From SMAG-U1939 sp036376595 (GTDB lineage Bacteria > Chloroflexota > Ktedonobacteria > Ktedonobacterales > JADMIN01): DNA of 28,464 nucleotides. Made by a program: the position numbers and the translations under genes. Every line of letters starts with the position of its first letter. The stretch's first letter is position 1. Positions 1-8,453 of the stretch are shown here, piece after piece. The stretch is taken from assembly GCA_036376595.1 (NCBI GenBank), contig DASVAA010000192.1:1-28464 (forward strand). Reading direction: 5' to 3'. Below the pieces are notes generated by a model. The model was given only the letters and a program-made list of their open reading frames with translations. It made no database searches and was not told the origin of the DNA.

Positions 1-1338
1 GCCGGCGAAGAGCAACGTCCAGGCGGCGAAGTACATGAGCTGCGGCCGCGCGCGGGCGTACGCCTTGGGCAAGGCGGCGATCCAGGCGCGCAGCGTGGCG
101 CTCTGGCCGCGCAGCAGCATGTCCCCCGCAACATCCTCGATCAGCCGCGCCGCCAACGCGAAGTCTTCGGCCGCCAGCGCGTGGCGCACCGCCTCATCGC
201 GCGACCCCGCGCGCGCATGCCACTCGGCCGCCCGCACGTGCAGCGCCCGCTCCAGTTCCCGCGCCGCATCCGCCTGATGCAGACGGCTGCGCAGCACATC
301 ACGAAACAACTGGTGGTAGCGGTACCAGCCGCGCGCATCGTCGAGGGCAAGCACGAACAGGTTCTCGCGCTCCAGCCGCTCCAGTATCGCCTGACCATCA
401 TCACGGCCGGTCAGCGCGTCGCAGAGCGGAGCGGTCAGCCGGTCGAGGATGCTCGTCTGGAGCAGAAAGGAGCGCACGTCGTCGGGCTGCCGGTCGAGCA
501 CCTCCGCGACGAGGTAATCGAAGACGTAGCGGTGGCTGCCGCTGAAGGTCGCCACCGCCGCGGTGGTGTCCTCGCGGCCGCGCAGCGCGAGGGCGGCGAG
601 CTGCAACCCGGCGATCCACCCCTCGGTCTGTCCTTCGAGCGCGGCCATGTCGGCCGCCGAAAGGCGCAGGCCCATAACCGCGCCCAGAAACGCCGCCGCC
701 TCATCACGCGTAAATCGCAGATCGGCGGCGCCGATCTCCGCGAGCTGCCCCCGCGCGCGCAAACGGGCGAGCGGCAGCGGCGGCTCGGTACGGCTCGCGA
801 CGATCACATGCAGTCGCGGCGGCAGATGGTCGAGCAGAAACGCGACCGCCTGATGGACGGCCTCGGATGCGATCATGTGGAAATCGTCCAGCACGAGCGC
901 GACATCGCATGGCAGCATGGCAAGCGCGTTGATCAGCACCGTGAGGACTGTCTCGATCGGCACCGGCGGCGCCGTCTGGAGCAGCGCCAGCGCGCCGCGC
1001 GCAATGCCAGGCGAAAGGCTATCCAGCGCGGCAAACACGTACGTCCAGAAGCGCGCGGGATCGTCGTCGCGCTCGTCAAGCGAGAGCCAGGCAATCGGCA
1101 GCGCGCCGCCGGCCGGCGAGGCGCACCAGGTGGCGAGCAGGGTCGTCTTGCCGAATCCTGCCGGCGCCGAGACGAGGGTAAGCGGGCGGGTCGTCACCGT
1201 CTCGATCAGGTGGACGAGCAGGCGCTGGCGCGGGATGGCTCCGGCCCGCGGCGGAGGGATCGCGAGCTTGGTGCTGAGGAGCGGATCGCGCTCAGGCGCG
1301 GGTCTGCGCCGGTCGCTCAGCGACACAGGTTCGGCCAT
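1..1338 (-). CDS. MalT-like LuxR-family transcriptional regulator (C-terminus outside window)
   Basis: Translation from the ATG at 1338 gives 446 codons open to the window edge. An in-frame TAG lies about 30 bases upstream and this is the first ATG after it. Residues about 58-66 form a Walker A loop (APAGFGKTT). A Walker B-like LVLDDFH follows near residue 140, then the MalT/AfsR-type STAND NTPase arm and winged-helix stretch (LDRQPDDVRSFLLQTSILDRL). The last visible part looks like the start of the TPR-like helical region. Family knowledge: such proteins are about 850-920 residues and end in a LuxR helix-turn-helix; that part should lie to the left of the window. They are ATP-dependent activators that sense a ligand through the TPR-like region. 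The ligand cannot be told here. The family is abundant in Chloroflexota and Actinobacteria. Confidence 0.88.
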   Translation of the reverse strand, partial: MAEPVSLSDRRRPAPERDPLLSTKLAIPPPRAGAIPRQRLLVHLIETVTTRPLTLVSAPAGFGKTTLLATWCASPAGGALPIAWLSLDERDDDPARFWTYVFAALDSLSPGIARGALALLQTAPPVPIETVLTVLINALAMLPCDVALVLDDFHMIASEAVHQAVAFLLDHLPPRLHVIVASRTEPPLPLARLRARGQLAEIGAADLRFTRDEAAAFLGAVMGLRLSAADMAALEGQTEGWIAGLQLAALALRGREDTTAAVATFSGSHRYVFDYLVAEVLDRQPDDVRSFLLQTSILDRLTAPLCDALTGRDDGQAILERLERENLFVLALDDARGWYRYHQLFRDVLRSRLHQADAARELERALHVRAAEWHARAGSRDEAVRHALAAEDFALAARLIEDVAGDMLLRGQSATLRAWIAALPKAYARARPQLMYFAAWTLLFAG

Positions 1339-1407
1339 ACGCCGCTCCGGCTCCGCGCGCCTGCTCCTCTACCCAGGGGCCAATTGTCTCCCCGGTTGCC
1401 CGGCCGC

Positions 1408-1833
1408 CTACGACGTGGTACGGACCTGAGTTTCGTCTTGCGCCAGGCGCTTCATGCGCAGCTCGTGGATGCCCTTCTTGAGCGTGCCCAGCGCCACCGT
1501 CGCGCAGGTGGGACGCGCCATTACCACCTCGCGGCCCAGGTCGTCGATCAGCGCCTCGAAGTCGAGCTGCTCGACCTCGTCCAGCGTCATGCCCTGCACC
1601 ATCTCGGTGACATACGACGCGGCGGCCATGCTGATCGTGCAGCCCTCACCCTCGAAGCTGACCGCCTCCACGTGCCCATCCGGCCCAACCTTGGCGTACA
1701 TCTCCACGCGGTCGGAGCAACCGGGATTACCACCAGTCAGATGCACGTCGGCGCCCTCCAGCGGGCCGCGATTGCGCGGATGCTGATAGTGATCCACGAG
1801 AAATTCAATGGCTTCCTGGCGATCCATAGACAT
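1408..1833 (-). CDS. IscU/SufU/NifU-N type iron-sulfur cluster scaffold protein
   Basis: 141 residues from the ATG at 1833 (MSMDRQEAIEFLVDHYQHPRN); an ATG at 1827 is an alternative. The three cluster-ligand cysteines of the family are visible: C39 in NPGCSD, with the conserved D41, C65 in GEGCTIS, and C110 in RPTCATV. The GEGC-IS motif resembles SufU. The roughly 18-residue insertion before the third cysteine of typical SufU is absent, so length is closer to IscU. The residue before the third cysteine is Thr, whereas IscU has His and SufU has Lys. Known role: assembly of Fe-S clusters with sulfur from a cysteine desulfurase, or zinc-dependent sulfur transfer. No desulfurase gene is in the window. 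It lies between the MFS gene and the MalT-like gene on the same strand. Confidence 0.9.
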   Translation of the reverse strand: MSMDRQEAIEFLVDHYQHPRNRGPLEGADVHLTGGNPGCSDRVEMYAKVGPDGHVEAVSFEGEGCTISMAAASYVTEMVQGMTLDEVEQLDFEALIDDLGREVVMARPTCATVALGTLKKGIHELRMKRLAQDETQVRTTS

Positions 1834-1931
1834 GGCGTATAAACTCGCTTTCGCTCCGCGTTTCGGCGAGAGACTTGCAGGACATTGACAGCCGAGAAGT
1901 GGCCCCATCGTGAGGCGCGGTCACTTCCCAA

Positions 1932-1937
1932 AGTATA
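1932..1937 (-). promoter_or_regulatory. possible -10 element (TATACT) for the Fe-S scaffold gene
   Basis: On the minus strand TATACT lies about 100 bases upstream of the ATG at 1833, in the gap after the MFS stop. No convincing -35 hexamer is seen at 17 bases. Confidence 0.3.
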
Positions 1938-1966
1938 CCGTATGTGCCTGGGATGTCGCCATGCGG

Positions 1967-3370
1967 CTACTCGCCCGCGCGCGCCGCCGCTTCGTCGCGC
2001 TGCACAAAGCGCGCGCCCCATATCCCGACGATGCCCGCCGCGAGCAACATCGGGACGCCGATGATCAGGAAGGCATAGCCGGGCGCGTTGTTGTGGGTGA
2101 TGCCCAGCGAGTGAAAGTACGCGTTGCCGCTGAAGAAATCACTCAGCGCACCGGCGATGGTGGGGGCGAAGAGGTCGCCGAAGAAATGGGAGAGCAACAA
2201 CGTGAGGCCGACCGACGCGGCGCGCTTGAGTGGCGTCACCACATCTTGCGAGATGGCGGTCAACGGGCCGGTATTCACCTGTAAGAGCGCGACGGTGATG
2301 ATGAAGAGCGGGGTGAAGATGCCGAACACGCGCACATTCTGTGAAAGACCGAGCGGGAGCACGACGGCGAGCACCGACGCCACGAAAAACGGCAGGGCAA
2401 TGAGGAAGCTCCAGCCGCTCACCAGCACGCGCGCGCCGGGATAGCGAGTGATGAGCGCATCGGCGATGACGCCGCCGGCCAGCAAGCCGATGATGCCGCC
2501 GATCACCGCGACGACCCCCACCAGCGTCGTCGGCGAGACGGCCAGATTGGTGAACTGGCGGTCGAAGAGCGGCACGATGAAGACCAGGGTGGCGCCGAAG
2601 ATGAAGAAGCTCAGCGCCTGCAAGGCGACGACCACGCGCAGCGTCGGAATACGCCACAGCTCCACGATATTGCGCCAGATGCCCGGCAGGCCGCCGCGCG
2701 CCAGGACCGTCTCGGCGCTGGCGTCGTCATCGCCCCGACGTGGCGGCTCTTTGGAGAGGAAGATCAATAGCGCCAGCAGCAGCCCAGGGATGCCAAAGAC
2801 GTAGAAGACTGGGCGCCACTGGTCGTTGAAGACGCCGTAGAGGACGCCCGCGCCGACGAACCCGACGGCCAGTCCGACGAGCAAGCCGGTGTTCCACCGC
2901 GCCATAACCTTCGCGCGGTCTTTGAGCGGATAGCTCGACGCCAGCATCGAGGTGCTGGCGGGGAAGTAGCTGCCCTCGCCGAGGCCAAGCGCCGCCCGCG
3001 TCGCGAAGATGACGCCGTAATTGGGCGAGAGTGCGGTGAACGTCGTCACGATGCTCCACAGCGTGATCCCGCCCGCCACGACCGTTTTGCGCTTGGTGCG
3101 ATCGGCCAGCAAGCCCAGCGGCAAGATGCACAGGGTATAGACGAAGAGGAATGAGGTCGCCAGCAAGCCGTACTGCGTATCCGAGAGGTGAAACTCAACC
3201 TGCACGTGATCGCCGATCGCCAGGAATGCATAGCGGTCGGCGTAATTGATGAAATTCGCGAGCCAGAGCAGCCAGAAGATGTATCCGGCGTAGCGGCGGG
3301 TGAGCGACCGGGCCGAGGACGGGGGCGCGGCTGCGGTCTGGGCGGAGGATGACGCACGCGCACGGCTCAT
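1967..3370 (-). CDS. MFS transporter, spinster-like
   Basis: 467 residues. The ATG at 3370 is chosen because AGGGGAG lies just upstream; a longer reading to 3436 would overlap the next gene and adds a non-conserved Arg-rich tail. Roughly twelve hydrophobic segments are visible. The first contains NYADR, which resembles the NYxDR of spinster and hexuronate-type carriers. The loop between helices 2 and 3 carries the MFS signature GLLADRTKRK. Helix 4-5 has LGLGEGSYFPAS, as in spinster-like proteins. The central loop is charged (SKEPPRRGDDDAS), as expected between the two six-helix halves. The substrate cannot be inferred. The gene follows the phospholipase gene with a 62-base gap on the same strand, so co-transcription is possible. 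Confidence 0.88.
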   Translation of the reverse strand: MSRARASSSAQTAAAPPSSARSLTRRYAGYIFWLLWLANFINYADRYAFLAIGDHVQVEFHLSDTQYGLLATSFLFVYTLCILPLGLLADRTKRKTVVAGGITLWSIVTTFTALSPNYGVIFATRAALGLGEGSYFPASTSMLASSYPLKDRAKVMARWNTGLLVGLAVGFVGAGVLYGVFNDQWRPVFYVFGIPGLLLALLIFLSKEPPRRGDDDASAETVLARGGLPGIWRNIVELWRIPTLRVVVALQALSFFIFGATLVFIVPLFDRQFTNLAVSPTTLVGVVAVIGGIIGLLAGGVIADALITRYPGARVLVSGWSFLIALPFFVASVLAVVLPLGLSQNVRVFGIFTPLFIITVALLQVNTGPLTAISQDVVTPLKRAASVGLTLLLSHFFGDLFAPTIAGALSDFFSGNAYFHSLGITHNNAPGYAFLIIGVPMLLAAGIVGIWGARFVQRDEAAARAGE

Positions 3371-3432
3371 GGGTTCTCCCCTTCGTGATGGCTTGCGGTC
3401 ACGGTCATCGGCGTGGTGTCCGCGCGGACCCG

Positions 3433-4557
3433 TCATTGTCCTCTGCGCAAGGAGAGGAAGTGGTGCCAGCTATGGCGCAAGGTAAGAGCCGGCGATCGTT
3501 GCCCCGCTGGCCCCTCGACCCAGTGCTGATCCAGCGTGTAGCCGGTGTCGAGATTCCAGTCGCGCAGGTCCTGGCGCAGGCGCGCGCAGGATTCAGAAGC
3601 GGCGGCTCGCCCGGCAGTCAGATCGGCGTAGTACGCGGCGATCAGCGAGCAGAGATGGCCGCCGACGCGCGTGGCGAAGTCGAGCGCCTGGAGAAATGTG
3701 ACCGCTCGGGGAGGGCCGCCAGCTCCGGGAGGCTGTGGGATCTCTTGCTGGGTAAAGTAGGTCGAGAGCCGAGGGGAGAGCTTCAGCACCGGATTGACGA
3801 CGGGATACAGACGCAGCCAGCGCGAAAGTGTCTGCGCGCCGCGCAGCCCGGAGAGCAATTGCCGGCCAAAGTCGCCCGCCATCTTCGCGTCCACGCCATA
3901 GACCGAACCGGCGGTGTCCTGTAGCAGGTCGAGCAGGCTGACACCCTGATGCTTCCGCACCACCTCGGCCTCGGCGCCCGCCAGATAGCGCAGCCAGGGC
4001 CGGGGCGCCAGTGCATGCGGCGCGGCGTGAAAATACTGGATGTCGGTCGCCAGGTCCTGGCAAAACTCGACGTGAAAGTGCAGGCCGAGGTTGTTCGAGA
4101 CGGCAGGATTGGATTGATGGTGGTAGGCGCCGGCGAAGGTATTGGTGAGCGGGTGGACGATTGTATCCCCGGCGATGTGCGTGGCGTGGCCGAGCGCATA
4201 GTAGAGCGTCTTGTGCCGCAGCTCTGGCGAGTCAACCTGGCTGCCCTTGCGCAGCAGTTCGATAAGAAATGTGCCCGACTGGTTGTAGTGCAACAAGTCG
4301 GCCCACTGGCTCTTCCCGCGTGCTGCCCGCTCGCGGTTCGTCGGGAATAGGATTGAACGCGTCGTGAGGCCCGCGCTATAGGGCAGATCGGGTCCGATGG
4401 CCCCCAGAAACGCCAGGATGGGCACGCCATGGCCCGGATCGGAGGGCTTGCCGCGCATCACCCGCAAGGCTTTGGACGGCGACGGGTGTTGTTCCGCGTC
4501 GGGGAGTTGGCGCAGCGCCTCGATGGCGATGCGCCAGTGTGTGAGGGTACTCGGCAC
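3433..4557 (-). CDS. zinc-dependent phospholipase C family protein
   Basis: 374 residues from a GTG at 4557. AGGAAGG sits 8 bases upstream, a strong ribosome binding site that decides the start. The N-terminus MPSTLTHWRIA places a His at residue 7, as in the Zn_dep_PLPC family (PF00882), where an N-terminal His contributes to the zinc site. Further likely metal ligands are H124 and H127 (GHATH), D131, H135 (DTIVHP), and H160, H162 and E164. FLGAIGPDLPY around residues 50-60 is also family-typical. No signal peptide is seen, so this is probably a cytoplasmic member rather than a secreted toxin. The function of such bacterial homologues is poorly known; lipid head-group hydrolysis is only a family-level inference. 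Confidence 0.82.
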   Translation of the reverse strand: MPSTLTHWRIAIEALRQLPDAEQHPSPSKALRVMRGKPSDPGHGVPILAFLGAIGPDLPYSAGLTTRSILFPTNRERAARGKSQWADLLHYNQSGTFLIELLRKGSQVDSPELRHKTLYYALGHATHIAGDTIVHPLTNTFAGAYHHQSNPAVSNNLGLHFHVEFCQDLATDIQYFHAAPHALAPRPWLRYLAGAEAEVVRKHQGVSLLDLLQDTAGSVYGVDAKMAGDFGRQLLSGLRGAQTLSRWLRLYPVVNPVLKLSPRLSTYFTQQEIPQPPGAGGPPRAVTFLQALDFATRVGGHLCSLIAAYYADLTAGRAAASESCARLRQDLRDWNLDTGYTLDQHWVEGPAGQRSPALTLRHSWHHFLSLRRGQ

Positions 4558-4626
4558 GGAATCTACCTTCCTGGGAGCAACGGACTTGCGCTGGCGAGAG
4601 GCATGGCGCAGGGAGCCGGGTCGCTT

Positions 4627-5109
4627 TTAGTGAGCGGCGAGCGGAACGACCACGCGCTGGATGCCGGGAATGAGACGCTCGTGAGCGTCTGGGATTTCGG
4701 GTTGCCCTTCAGACGCGCCAATCACGAAGAACAACAATTCTTCTTCAGTGGGCAGGAGCTGCTCCGCGCGCGTCTTGTCCTGCGCGTCAAGCGACGCGCC
4801 GGTCTTGAGGATCATGACGCGATAGAGCGCGGTTTCCCCGGGTTGGGGCAGCGGGATCGCGCAGCGCATCAGCGGCACGGCGGCTTCCAGATCGAGCGCA
4901 CCAGCGATGCCGGGTTGCTCCGCCGGCAGATTCCAGACATCCGCCGTGCCGGGCTGATAGGCGAGCTTTTGCACCGTGATCGCCACCTGCCCGCTCGTCA
5001 CGCTGGGCGCGGCGACGCCGTCAACAAGCCAGGAGAGCGCGGGGATTTCGACGCGTAGGTCCAGTGAATCAGCCAAACCAGACTCCCAGCGCGTGGCATC
5101 ATGCGTCAT
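4627..5109 (-). CDS. hypothetical protein
   Basis: 160 residues from the ATG at 5109 (MTHDATRWESGLADSLDL). I do not recognise the family. The protein is soluble, has no signal peptide or membrane segment, and is rich in beta-prone stretches (VAITVQKLAY, ALYRVMIL, EELLFFVIGAS). This reads like a compact alpha/beta or beta-sandwich domain. The reading frame stays open upstream to 5445, but that part is Arg-rich, low in hydrophobic pattern and overlaps a candidate promoter at 5223-5251, so it is excluded. No clear Shine-Dalgarno is seen before 5109. The 69-base gap to the phospholipase gene on the same strand suggests they may share a transcript. The coding call rests on frame-specific codon pattern and gene spacing. 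Confidence 0.6.
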   Translation of the reverse strand: MTHDATRWESGLADSLDLRVEIPALSWLVDGVAAPSVTSGQVAITVQKLAYQPGTADVWNLPAEQPGIAGALDLEAAVPLMRCAIPLPQPGETALYRVMILKTGASLDAQDKTRAEQLLPTEEELLFFVIGASEGQPEIPDAHERLIPGIQRVVVPLAAH

Positions 5110-5222
5110 GGCAGGCACGTGTCCGCGTGGCAAGCGCCGCACGCCGCGACCATGAGCGCAAACGATGCGCGTTTTCGACGCCTGGTCCGCGACGACCAGG
5201 CGGTGGTGTCTCAGTGGAGACG

Positions 5223-5251
5223 ATTGTATCAGTCTTCTCCGCATTAGGCAA
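5223..5251 (-). promoter_or_regulatory. promoter candidate: TTGCCT-N17-TACAAT with extended -10
   Basis: On the minus strand TTGCCT (5246-5251) is followed after exactly 17 bases by TACAAT (5223-5228). TG sits one base before the hexamer (TGATACAAT). Transcription would begin near 5216 and give a leader of about 107 bases before the ATG at 5109. Confidence 0.55.
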
Positions 5252-5390
5252 CTGGCCGTGGATACATCGCGTCGCCCGTCACGCTGTGTTTGCTGTGGTG
5301 CATACGTCCTCGTTGTATCGTGCCACGAAGCTTCATTTCTGGAGCGCGGACCCGCACCATCGGTCGTCCGGCCGGTTGCCTCACGCGCAG

Positions 5391-5420
5391 TTGACGGTTT
5401 CCCTGCCCTTGCTGTATTCT
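5391..5420 (+). promoter_or_regulatory. promoter candidate: TTGACG-N18-TATTCT
   Basis: TTGACG at 5391-5396 matches five of six -35 consensus bases. TATTCT at 5415-5420 follows after 18 bases. It lies about 60 bases upstream of the ATG at 5483. Confidence 0.4.
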
Positions 5421-5482
5421 TCGCGCAGGTAGAGCCAACCACCATGTTGAGTCATATTGCGATAGGTTGGCGGGAGGCGACA

Positions 5483-7226
5483 ATGGCGTCAGCTCAGGTG
5501 GGCAACATCGTTAGACTGGGATCGTTCGTCATTCCAATCCTCATCTTGCTGCTCGCCAGCCAAGCTGTACGCTTTGACCCCAATCGCCGCCTCTCGCGGC
5601 CCAGCATCGTCCGCGCGGCGATCAAGCGCTTCGAGCAGCCCTGGGGCACGATTCTGGCCGCGATCCGTGTGGTCCTGGTGGCGCTGCTGCTGCTCGACGT
5701 CGCCCAGATTGCCCTGGCGGGCCTGCGCGACCATGCGCTGAGCGCGCTCCTGCCCTCCTGGGCCATCTTTCAGAATCCCAATGGGAGCGCAATGTACACT
5801 ATGCTGGCGCTCCTGGCTATCTGGTTCATCGGCTTCCTCAAGCGCATGTCTATGGACATCTTCGATCAGGTCTTCGCATCGCATCTCGACTTCGCCGACT
5901 GGCGCACGGCGGATGTTGACCGCGATGCGCGCCCCGCCCTGCACCTGGGCAACTGGCGCTATCAGATGAAATGGAACTTCAAGACCAATCCGGAGCCGAT
6001 TGACGCCCTGCATATGCGCATGATCGTCGAGTGTCCGACCTTCGGCGAATTCGAGAGGCGTGTCCTGGAGGGGAAGTATCCGGCGAGCTTCAAGAGCATG
6101 CTGGAGTACAGTCCGTACGGCAAGATCATCGGCGATAGCGCGAAGCTGATGCGCGACGATGTCCTGCAAAGGCTCTATCGAGCCGACTCGCTGTGGGCCA
6201 TCTGGGACGGCAGAACCAATCCCCACGACGACGGCGCCATCATCGCGTCGCCCGATGCGATGGCCGCCATGTTGTACACCGAGCTCCGCGGGCTCATCAT
6301 GTGTCCCACGTGCCGGGCGCAGCCGGAGCAGGTCCGCCAATGCCGGACCTGCCAGGGTTCGGGGGCACGGATGACGCACTGCGCCGATTGCCATGGATCG
6401 GGTCTTAGCGACGAGGATAAGACCTGCAAACTGTGCGGCGGCATCGGCCTGCACCACCGACCAATTCCCACCGCCTTCATGAACCGCCTCCAGTATCTGT
6501 GGATGGCGCGCAACGTCGATCTGATGAAGCGGTTGTTCCCTGTCTGGCTGTCGAATCTTACCTATCTGACGATCTTTGCCATCTCGGCCGCCCTCTTCTT
6601 CGCCGTCTCGCTGCTCTCCGGCACCTCCGTAGGCGTCGATCTGGTGGTGCAGGCATTGCTCTTCGGCGAGGCGGTGCTGCTGGGGATGCTGAGCGGGGCA
6701 ATTGTCTTCGTGTTCGCCGTCGCCTTCAACGGCTCCGGGATGCTGCTCTCATCCTATCCCCTGCGCGACCGCAAGTTTGGCAACCACATCTGGATTCAAT
6801 TGATGAATCTGCTGGGGTTGCTGACGTTCGGCTCGTTGTTGATTGACACGACCTTCGCGATGAGCCAGGTGCTGTTCGTGCGCAACGTCAATGTGGGGCT
6901 GGTGGTCGTGGCGACCACCACGGTGACGCTGTTTTGTGATCGTCATCAGTTTCGGCGGATTCTACACCATTCATACCGCGATGCGCGATACCAAGCAGCC
7001 GCGACTGGATGAGCTGGCGGACTGGCTCTATCAAAGCTGGAACACCGAAAGCCAGCTCAACACCGACCAGGAAGAGGCGTTCTTCAAAGAGATCCGGCAG
7101 GTGCAGGAGTGGCCCATCGATCTCGCCACGACGTTTGGCATTGTGAGCGGCATCCTGATACCGGTCACCCTGTCGCTGGGCGGCCCGATCTCAGCATACC
7201 TGTCGGCAGTCTTCCGCGGGCTGTAG
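5483..7226 (+). CDS. multi-pass membrane protein with internal DnaJ-type CxxCxGxG zinc finger; frameshifted
   Basis: The ATG at 5483 follows GGGAGG with 5 bases spacing. The first frame gives 484 residues to position 6934. It then needs a one-base jump over a T in the T4 run 6932-6935 to continue (VIVISFGGFYTIHTAM) to the TGA-free second frame ending at 7226, about 580 residues in all. Without the jump the protein reads into an unrelated tail ending at 7012. Membrane segments are visible near residues 12-29, 60-80, 103-119, 352-380, 386-416, 437-455, 470-500 and at the end. A soluble stretch lies at about 125-330. It ends in eight cysteines (274/277, 287/290, 300/303, 315/318) in four CxxC pairs, three of them CxxCxGxG, the zinc-binding pattern of DnaJ and related proteins. 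The rest of the protein is not DnaJ-like: no J domain is present. Function unknown; membrane quality control is speculation. Confidence 0.75.
6929..6938 (+). other. frameshift site: T4 run inside the zinc-finger membrane protein
   Basis: The sequence CTGTTTTGTG has four T (6932-6935). Deleting one T restores a continuous membrane helix across the junction (VVATTTVTLF then VIVISFGGF). The upstream frame continues only to 7012 with a charged, non-hydrophobic tail. The downstream frame is hydrophobic and ends in a plausible final membrane helix. Sequencing error, a real null mutation or ribosomal +1 slippage cannot be separated from one sequence. Confidence 0.75.
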
Positions 7227-7302
7227 CCGGGAGCGCGCTCGCCGTTCCTGATGCGTGCGCAAGGTGCGGTCGCTGGGCTGGATGCCCGCTGCACGTTCGG
7301 GC

Positions 7303-7334
7303 GAGGGGGCAGAGTATGCGCCCCCTCTCTTTTC
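7303..7334 (+). terminator. intrinsic terminator candidate
   Basis: An 8-bp perfect stem, GAGGGGGC (7303-7310) with GCCCCCTC (7320-7327), encloses a 9-base loop and is followed by a short T-rich tract (TCTTTT). It lies 76 bases after the stop at 7226, between convergent genes. Confidence 0.6.
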
Positions 7335-7386
7335 TGCTCCGCGGACTCCGCGAAACTCCGCGCGCTCCGCGTTCTCCGAAACCCTC
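7335..7386. repeat. CTCCGCG-type degenerate intergenic repeat, copy 1
   Basis: Pyrimidine-rich plus strand with repeated CTCCGCG heptamers separated by two to four bases. The 17-mer CTCCGCGAAACTCCGCG at 7346-7362 occurs again exactly at 13771-13787. The copy abuts the stop codon of the sulfurtransferase gene. Confidence 0.7.
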
Positions 7387-8295
7387 CTACGGCTGCTCGC
7401 CCTGGTTGATCGGCGCGCCGACGAGGTTGCCCCACTCGGTCCACGAGCCATCGTAGTTGCGCACCGATGGGTAGCCCAAAAGCTGTGTCAGCACGAACCA
7501 CGTGTGCGCCGAGCGCTCGCCGATGCGGCAGTAGGCGATCACGTCGCGCTCCGGGGTGATGCCCTTACCGCCGTAGATCGCGCGCAGCTCCTCGGTGCTC
7601 TTGAAGGTGCCGTCGCTGGGATTGGCGGCGGTAGCCCAGGGAATGTTCTGCGCGCCAGGGATATGGCCGCCGCGCGAGGCGCCCTCCTGGGGGTAGTTCA
7701 CCATGTGGACCAGCCTGCCGGTGTATTCGTCGGGTGAGCGCACGTCCACCAGCGCCGCCGCACCGCCCTGCAGGCTGCCGCGCTCCAGCAGGTCCTCCAC
7801 CTGGCGGCGGAAAGCGCGGATGCCGAGGTCCGGCCCAGTGGCAACGTACTGCGTTGGCGCGAAGCTCGGCACGTCCTTGGTGTACTGGCGCCCCTCGGCC
7901 TCCCACTTGGTGCGGCCGCCGTTCATCAGCTTCGCGTTCTGATGGCCGTACATCGTGAAGAGCCAGTAGGAGTAGGCGGCGTACCAGTTGTTCTTGTCGC
8001 CGTAGAAGACGACCGTGGTGTCGTTGCCGATGCCGTAGCGCCGCATCAGCGCCTCGAAGCCCTCGCGGTCGATGAAGTCGCGGCGCACGGGATTCTGCAC
8101 GTCGGTGTGCCAGTCGAGCTTGACGGCGTTGGGGATGTGGCCGATGGCCTCATAGAGCAGCGGATCCTCGTCGGCCTCGACGATGCGCACGCTGGGATTG
8201 TTCAGATTCTGCGCCACCCACTCGGTATCCACCAGCACCTCGGGGTGCGCGTAGCCGCTAGTTGCGGCGGTCGCGGAAGACGTCGGGGTTGCCAT
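7387..8295 (-). CDS. thiosulfate sulfurtransferase, two rhodanese domains
   Basis: 302 residues from the ATG at 8295, the usual size of tandem-rhodanese sulfurtransferases. The N-terminal domain (about 18-140) begins VLVDTEWVAQNL and holds GHIPNAVKLDW. It lacks an active-site cysteine and has YGDKNNWYAAY at the loop position, as expected for the inactive domain. The C-terminal domain (about 170-295) has LVDVRSPDEYTG, GHIPGAQNIPW and the active-site loop CRIGERS with the catalytic cysteine at residue 256. Known reaction: transfer of sulfane sulfur from thiosulfate to an acceptor such as cyanide or a thiol. The loop is close to that of the mycobacterial and chloroflexal CysA/SseA-type enzymes. 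It has its own promoter candidate at 8419-8427, about 125 bases upstream. Confidence 0.93.
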   Translation of the reverse strand: MATPTSSATAATSGYAHPEVLVDTEWVAQNLNNPSVRIVEADEDPLLYEAIGHIPNAVKLDWHTDVQNPVRRDFIDREGFEALMRRYGIGNDTTVVFYGDKNNWYAAYSYWLFTMYGHQNAKLMNGGRTKWEAEGRQYTKDVPSFAPTQYVATGPDLGIRAFRRQVEDLLERGSLQGGAAALVDVRSPDEYTGRLVHMVNYPQEGASRGGHIPGAQNIPWATAANPSDGTFKSTEELRAIYGGKGITPERDVIAYCRIGERSAHTWFVLTQLLGYPSVRNYDGSWTEWGNLVGAPINQGEQP

Positions 8296-8418
8296 GTACT
8301 GCCTCCCTCAGAACTCATGCGATGCGACGGCAGCCATCCCACGTCGTCCGCTGCCGTCAGGGATTCAGGCCTCGTGGCGGCCACGCGCTGTGTGTACACT
8401 CACGCAGCCGCCGGAGAA

Positions 8419-8427
8419 ACTGTAGCA
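8419..8427 (-). promoter_or_regulatory. extended -10 candidate TGCTACAGT
   Basis: On the minus strand TGCTACAGT sits in an unusually AT-rich island (8419-8460). TTGGTA lies 18 bases further upstream as a possible -35. It would drive the sulfurtransferase gene with a leader of about 120 bases. Confidence 0.5.
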
Positions 8428-8453
8428 CTATTTGATAATTCCTACCAACTTAG

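Larger units (their letters stand above)
5110..5482. other. divergent intergenic region with promoter candidates
   Basis: This 373-base gap lies between two divergent genes. It holds one promoter candidate for each direction (5223-5251 minus, 5391-5420 plus). I see no other RNA gene or repeat in it. Confidence 0.5.

Noticed and set aside
181..1842. Very long open frame on the plus strand opposite the MalT-like and IscU-like genes
   Set aside because: It is the GC-rich antisense shadow; the minus strand shows clear Walker and cysteine motifs, while the plus translation is Arg/Gln-rich and without motifs.
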